From contig JAXLQP010000002.1 of NCBI GenBank assembly GCA_046331565.1, forward strand, positions 1,865,557-1,929,556: a stretch of 64,000 nucleotides of DNA, in the 5' to 3' direction. This document shows, one piece after another, positions 61,343 through 64,000 of the stretch. The stretch's first letter is position 1. The number at the start of each line of letters is the position of its first letter. The notes under the pieces are model-generated. The model worked only from the letters and a program-made list of their open reading frames with translations, had not been told where the DNA came from and did not search any database. The translations under genes were made by a program, and so were the position numbers. This DNA comes from DASRDU01 sp046331565 (lineage in GTDB: Bacteria > Acidobacteriota > Blastocatellia > RBC074).

Positions 61343-63859
61343 ATGCGCCATCCTCATTTTTCAGCCTTTGCCCCTCGTACCCTGCGGTTGTGGCAGGTCA
61401 TCGTCATCATCGGCGCTGGCTGCCTGCTGTTCAGCCTGACCGGATTGCCGCGTCTGGGGCAGTCGCAGTTCTGGCAATTCACCACGCTGACGATTGTGGC
61501 CCTGCTCAGCACGCGGCTGGCCTTTTTAATGCCTGGCAGCGTCGGAGTCGTTTCACCGGCTGATGCCTTTGTTTTTCTGATCGGCCTGTTTTTTGGCGCG
61601 CCGACTGCGACGATGACCAGCGCCGCTTCCGGTTTCATTGCGGCGCGCCAACTGAAACGCCCGCTGCCCGAAGCCATCTTCAACGCCAGCGCGCAGGCAA
61701 TGGCCACGCTCGCGGCTTTCACGACTTTTTATCATCTGCTCAGTCGTGATCAGCTCATCAAAGTCACCACTCTGATTCAGTATCAGAGCGCGCTCGGCGG
61801 CATTGAATGGACGCTCATCAGTTCAGCCGTGATGGTGCTGTCATATTTTGTCATCACGTCGGTGCTGACCGCGATCTTTCAGGGCTGGCAGCGGCAGCAG
61901 GCCGTCAGTGAACTGTGGATTCATAATCACCTGTGGACTTCGCTGCATATTTTTGTCAGCGGCTTTGCGGCGATTCTGGTCAGCCTGCTGGTGGACAGTT
62001 ACGGGCAGCTTTACATTCTGGCCATTGCGCCGATGGTGGCTGCCGGGTTTGCCACCTGCCGCACCTGGTTTGACAAGGTCGAAGCTTCGGCGCGGCATCT
62101 GACCGAAATGCAGCGGCTGCACCTGGCAATGGCTGAAGCCCTGGCGACGGCGATTGACGCGCGCGATCAGACCACGCACGAACACGTGCGCCGCGTGCAG
62201 ATTTATGCCACCACGCTGGGCCGTCATTTCAATCTGACCGATGCCGAAATTGAAGCGTTGCGCGCCGGCGCCCTGCTGCACGACATCGGCAAGCTCGCCG
62301 TGCCTGATTACATTCTCAACAAACCAGGCCGCCTGACTCCGGCTGAGTTCGAGAAGATGAAGGTTCACACGACCGTCGGCGCTCAGATTCTGGAGCGCGT
62401 CGGCTTTCCCTTTCCCGTGGCGCCAGCCGTGCGCTATCACCACGAAAGGTGGGACGGCAAAGGCTACCCGGAAGGACTCAAAGGCGAAGAGATTCCGATT
62501 ACCGCGCGCATTCTGAGCGTCGTGGACTGCTTTGACGCCGTGCGCGAAGACCGCCCGTATCATCGCGGCATGTCGCGTGAACAGGCCTGTCAGTTGCTGC
62601 GCAGCCGTCACGGCAAACATTACGATCCGCAGGTCGTGGACGCCTTTTTCGAACTGCTGCCGCAGATGGAAACTGAAATCGCCAGGGAAACAGGCGTCAA
62701 TGACCCTGAAGCGATTTACGCCGCGCAGCGCCGCGAGGCCGAGCCGCCCGTCATTATTGATAACTGCGAACCGGCCTGCGCCGGTGATGATGGCGCGCCT
62801 TATCTTGAGCAGATCAAATCGGCGCACAGTGAAATCTATTCGCTCTATGAAATCGCCCGCACCTTCGGCAGCTCGCTCAATCTCGAAGACATTATGGCGA
62901 TCTTCGTCAACAAGCTGCGCCACATCGTCCCCTTCGAAACGTGCGCGATCTTTCTGTGTGATGAAGATGACACGACAGCCAGAATCGAACGCGCTGCCGG
63001 TCACAATGCCGAAGCACTGACCGGACGGCAGATTTATCACGGCGAAGGCGTCACGGGCTGGGTGCTGGCCGAACGGCAGATGTTCTGCAACGCTGACCCG
63101 GCGCTCGATCTGAGAATTATGAATCTCGATCCGGGCACGTACCGCACGATGACAGCCTTTCCGCTCGTCAAGGACGGCGAACTGCTCGGCGCAATTTCGC
63201 TCTATTCATCGAGCATTGAACGGCACACAAGCGATCACATCCGGCTGCTTGAAATGATTTCAGAGATTGCGGCTGATTCGTTTCACAACGCGCTGCGCCA
63301 CGCGACGACGACCGAATACGCGCTGACCGATCCGCTGACGCGCCTGCCCAACGCCCGCGCGCTGCACCTGCAATTCCGCAAGGAAGCCAACCGCTCAATC
63401 CGCGAAAGCCAGCCCTGCTGCGTGCTGATGATGGATCTCGACGGCTTCAAGGCCGTCAACGACACGTGGGGTCATCAGACCGGCGATGAACTGCTCGGCT
63501 CGGTCAGCCGCGTGATTGCGGGCGAAATGCGCAGTTACGATTTTCTGGCCCGCTATGCCGGAGATGAATTCGTCGCCATCCTGCCCGGCATCACTGAAGA
63601 CGCGCTCGAAGAACTGACCGGACGCATCGTGCAGGCCGTTGAATCATTCAGGCTGTCGGTGCGCGATGATCGCACGGTCGGCGTCGGCGTCAGCATCGGC
63701 GCGGCGCGTTACCCGGCAGAAGGCACCACGCTTGAACGCCTGCTCCGCATTGCCGACCGGCGCATGTATAAAAACAAGAGCGTCCGCAAACAGGAATTCA
63801 TCATCGAAGCAGGCGAAACCGGCGCGCAGGTGCTGAGCCTGAAAATGCACACGCGCTGA
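61343..63859 (+). CDS. Membrane HD-GYP - GAF - GGDEF bifunctional c-di-GMP enzyme
   Basis: The start chosen ('MRHPHFSAFAPR') gives 838 residues; the frame runs 50 codons further upstream without support. An N-terminal multi-helix membrane domain (about 20-260) is followed by HD-GYP ('GALLHDIGKLAVPD', 'HHERWDGKGYPEGLKGEEIP' with HHE and GYP intact). A GAF domain follows ('ETCAIFLCDEDDTTARIERAAG', 'GEGVTGWVLAERQ'). The C-terminal GGDEF domain has 'LTDPLTRLPNARAL', signature YAGDEF (A for the first G, tolerated) and an intact RxxD inhibitory site (RSYD five residues before). Both c-di-GMP synthesis and hydrolysis appear possible in one protein. Confidence 0.94.
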   Translation: MRHPHFSAFAPRTLRLWQVIVIIGAGCLLFSLTGLPRLGQSQFWQFTTLTIVALLSTRLAFLMPGSVGVVSPADAFVFLIGLFFGAPTATMTSAASGFIAARQLKRPLPEAIFNASAQAMATLAAFTTFYHLLSRDQLIKVTTLIQYQSALGGIEWTLISSAVMVLSYFVITSVLTAIFQGWQRQQAVSELWIHNHLWTSLHIFVSGFAAILVSLLVDSYGQLYILAIAPMVAAGFATCRTWFDKVEASARHLTEMQRLHLAMAEALATAIDARDQTTHEHVRRVQIYATTLGRHFNLTDAEIEALRAGALLHDIGKLAVPDYILNKPGRLTPAEFEKMKVHTTVGAQILERVGFPFPVAPAVRYHHERWDGKGYPEGLKGEEIPITARILSVVDCFDAVREDRPYHRGMSREQACQLLRSRHGKHYDPQVVDAFFELLPQMETEIARETGVNDPEAIYAAQRREAEPPVIIDNCEPACAGDDGAPYLEQIKSAHSEIYSLYEIARTFGSSLNLEDIMAIFVNKLRHIVPFETCAIFLCDEDDTTARIERAAGHNAEALTGRQIYHGEGVTGWVLAERQMFCNADPALDLRIMNLDPGTYRTMTAFPLVKDGELLGAISLYSSSIERHTSDHIRLLEMISEIAADSFHNALRHATTTEYALTDPLTRLPNARALHLQFRKEANRSIRESQPCCVLMMDLDGFKAVNDTWGHQTGDELLGSVSRVIAGEMRSYDFLARYAGDEFVAILPGITEDALEELTGRIVQAVESFRLSVRDDRTVGVGVSIGAARYPAEGTTLERLLRIADRRMYKNKSVRKQEFIIEAGETGAQVLSLKMHTR

Positions 63860-63907
63860 CCAGCACATCAGAATCAGACAGCCGCACCTGCCAGTGGAAA
63901 TACTCAC

Positions 63908-64000
63908 TTCAGGAGACGGCGTTGGGAGTTCCAGCTTTAGCTGGTCTGTTGATGATTCAAAAGCCAGCTAAAGCTGGAACTCCCAACGCCGTCTCCTGAA
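63908..64000. repeat. Perfect palindrome, 37-bp arms, at the window edge
   Basis: Arms 63908-63944 and 63964-64000 are identical in complement over 37 bp (TTCAGGAGACGGCGTTGGGA, then GTTCCAGCTTTAGCTGG), with a 19-nt loop. They may continue beyond the window. It lies 48 bp after the stop of the HD-GYP/GGDEF gene. Confidence 0.93.

Noticed and set aside
61841..63040. Long minus-strand open frame (about 399 codons) opposite the HD-GYP/GGDEF gene
   Set aside because: It is the shadow of conserved HD-GYP and GAF coding sequence and shows no family features.

Overview
The window looks like a chromosomal segment from an Acidobacteriota bacterium, most likely class Blastocatellia. The main evidence is three proteins of lineage-typical families: one TIGR03437-type protein (12363-16118) and two VWFA-related 'Acidobacterial' TIGR03436-type proteins (29986-30987 and 55875-58052). 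PSD1/DUF1549/DUF1553 and DUF1501 proteins, a PEP-CTERM protein and a Reg_prop-propeller sensor kinase fit the same group. The taxonomic call is inference from family content. I see no phage genes, integrase, transposase or CRISPR array.

Layout. 0-4.7 kb: a 5'-truncated FG-GAP surface protein, a PEP-CTERM protein and an O-methyltransferase. 4.8-6.7 kb: an unknown protein and an ECF sigma factor/DM13 pair. 7.3-12.3 kb: a PSD1-DUF1569-DUF1501 set. 12.4-18.6 kb: a large TIGR03437 protein with four near-identical C-terminal repeats, then a four-gene operon of unknown envelope proteins. 18.8-27 kb: a LuxR-type response regulator, giant sensor kinase, S9-like peptidase, EamA transporter and penicillin-acylase-like hydrolase. 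27-31 kb: a DUF790 (Bax1-like) nuclease with an XPB-like helicase, and a VWA protein. 31-33.7 kb: small exported and membrane proteins. 33.6-38 kb: a ribose-type ABC transporter with ribokinase. 38.4-44 kb: five tightly overlapping genes (OlsB-like N-acyltransferase, PlsC-like acyltransferase, DinB protein, NRDE protein, and an alpha/beta-hydrolase-DedA-ATP-grasp fusion). I regard this as the best candidate for an undescribed lipid-related system. 44.2-48.2 kb: GMC oxidoreductase, an HNH gene with an antitoxin-like partner, a double VOC protein and a zinc-ribbon miniprotein. 48.3-54 kb: two glucan hydrolases flanking a YHS protein. 54-64 kb: a DCC protein, a DnaC/IstB-like ATPase, tRNA-Gly(CCC) with its own promoter and terminator, a VWA protein, a TIM-barrel-like protein, a Gfo/Idh/MocA oxidoreductase, a glycerophosphodiesterase and a bifunctional HD-GYP/GAF/GGDEF enzyme.

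A second theme is the non-coding DNA. Most gaps longer than about 100 bp hold long imperfect palindromes in several sequence families. Some have 30-55 bp arms, some occur twice in the window, one is apparently nested in another, and one supplies the last codons and stop of a gene. Most lack the U-tract of a simple intrinsic terminator. No transposase or RAYT gene that could mobilise them lies in the window.
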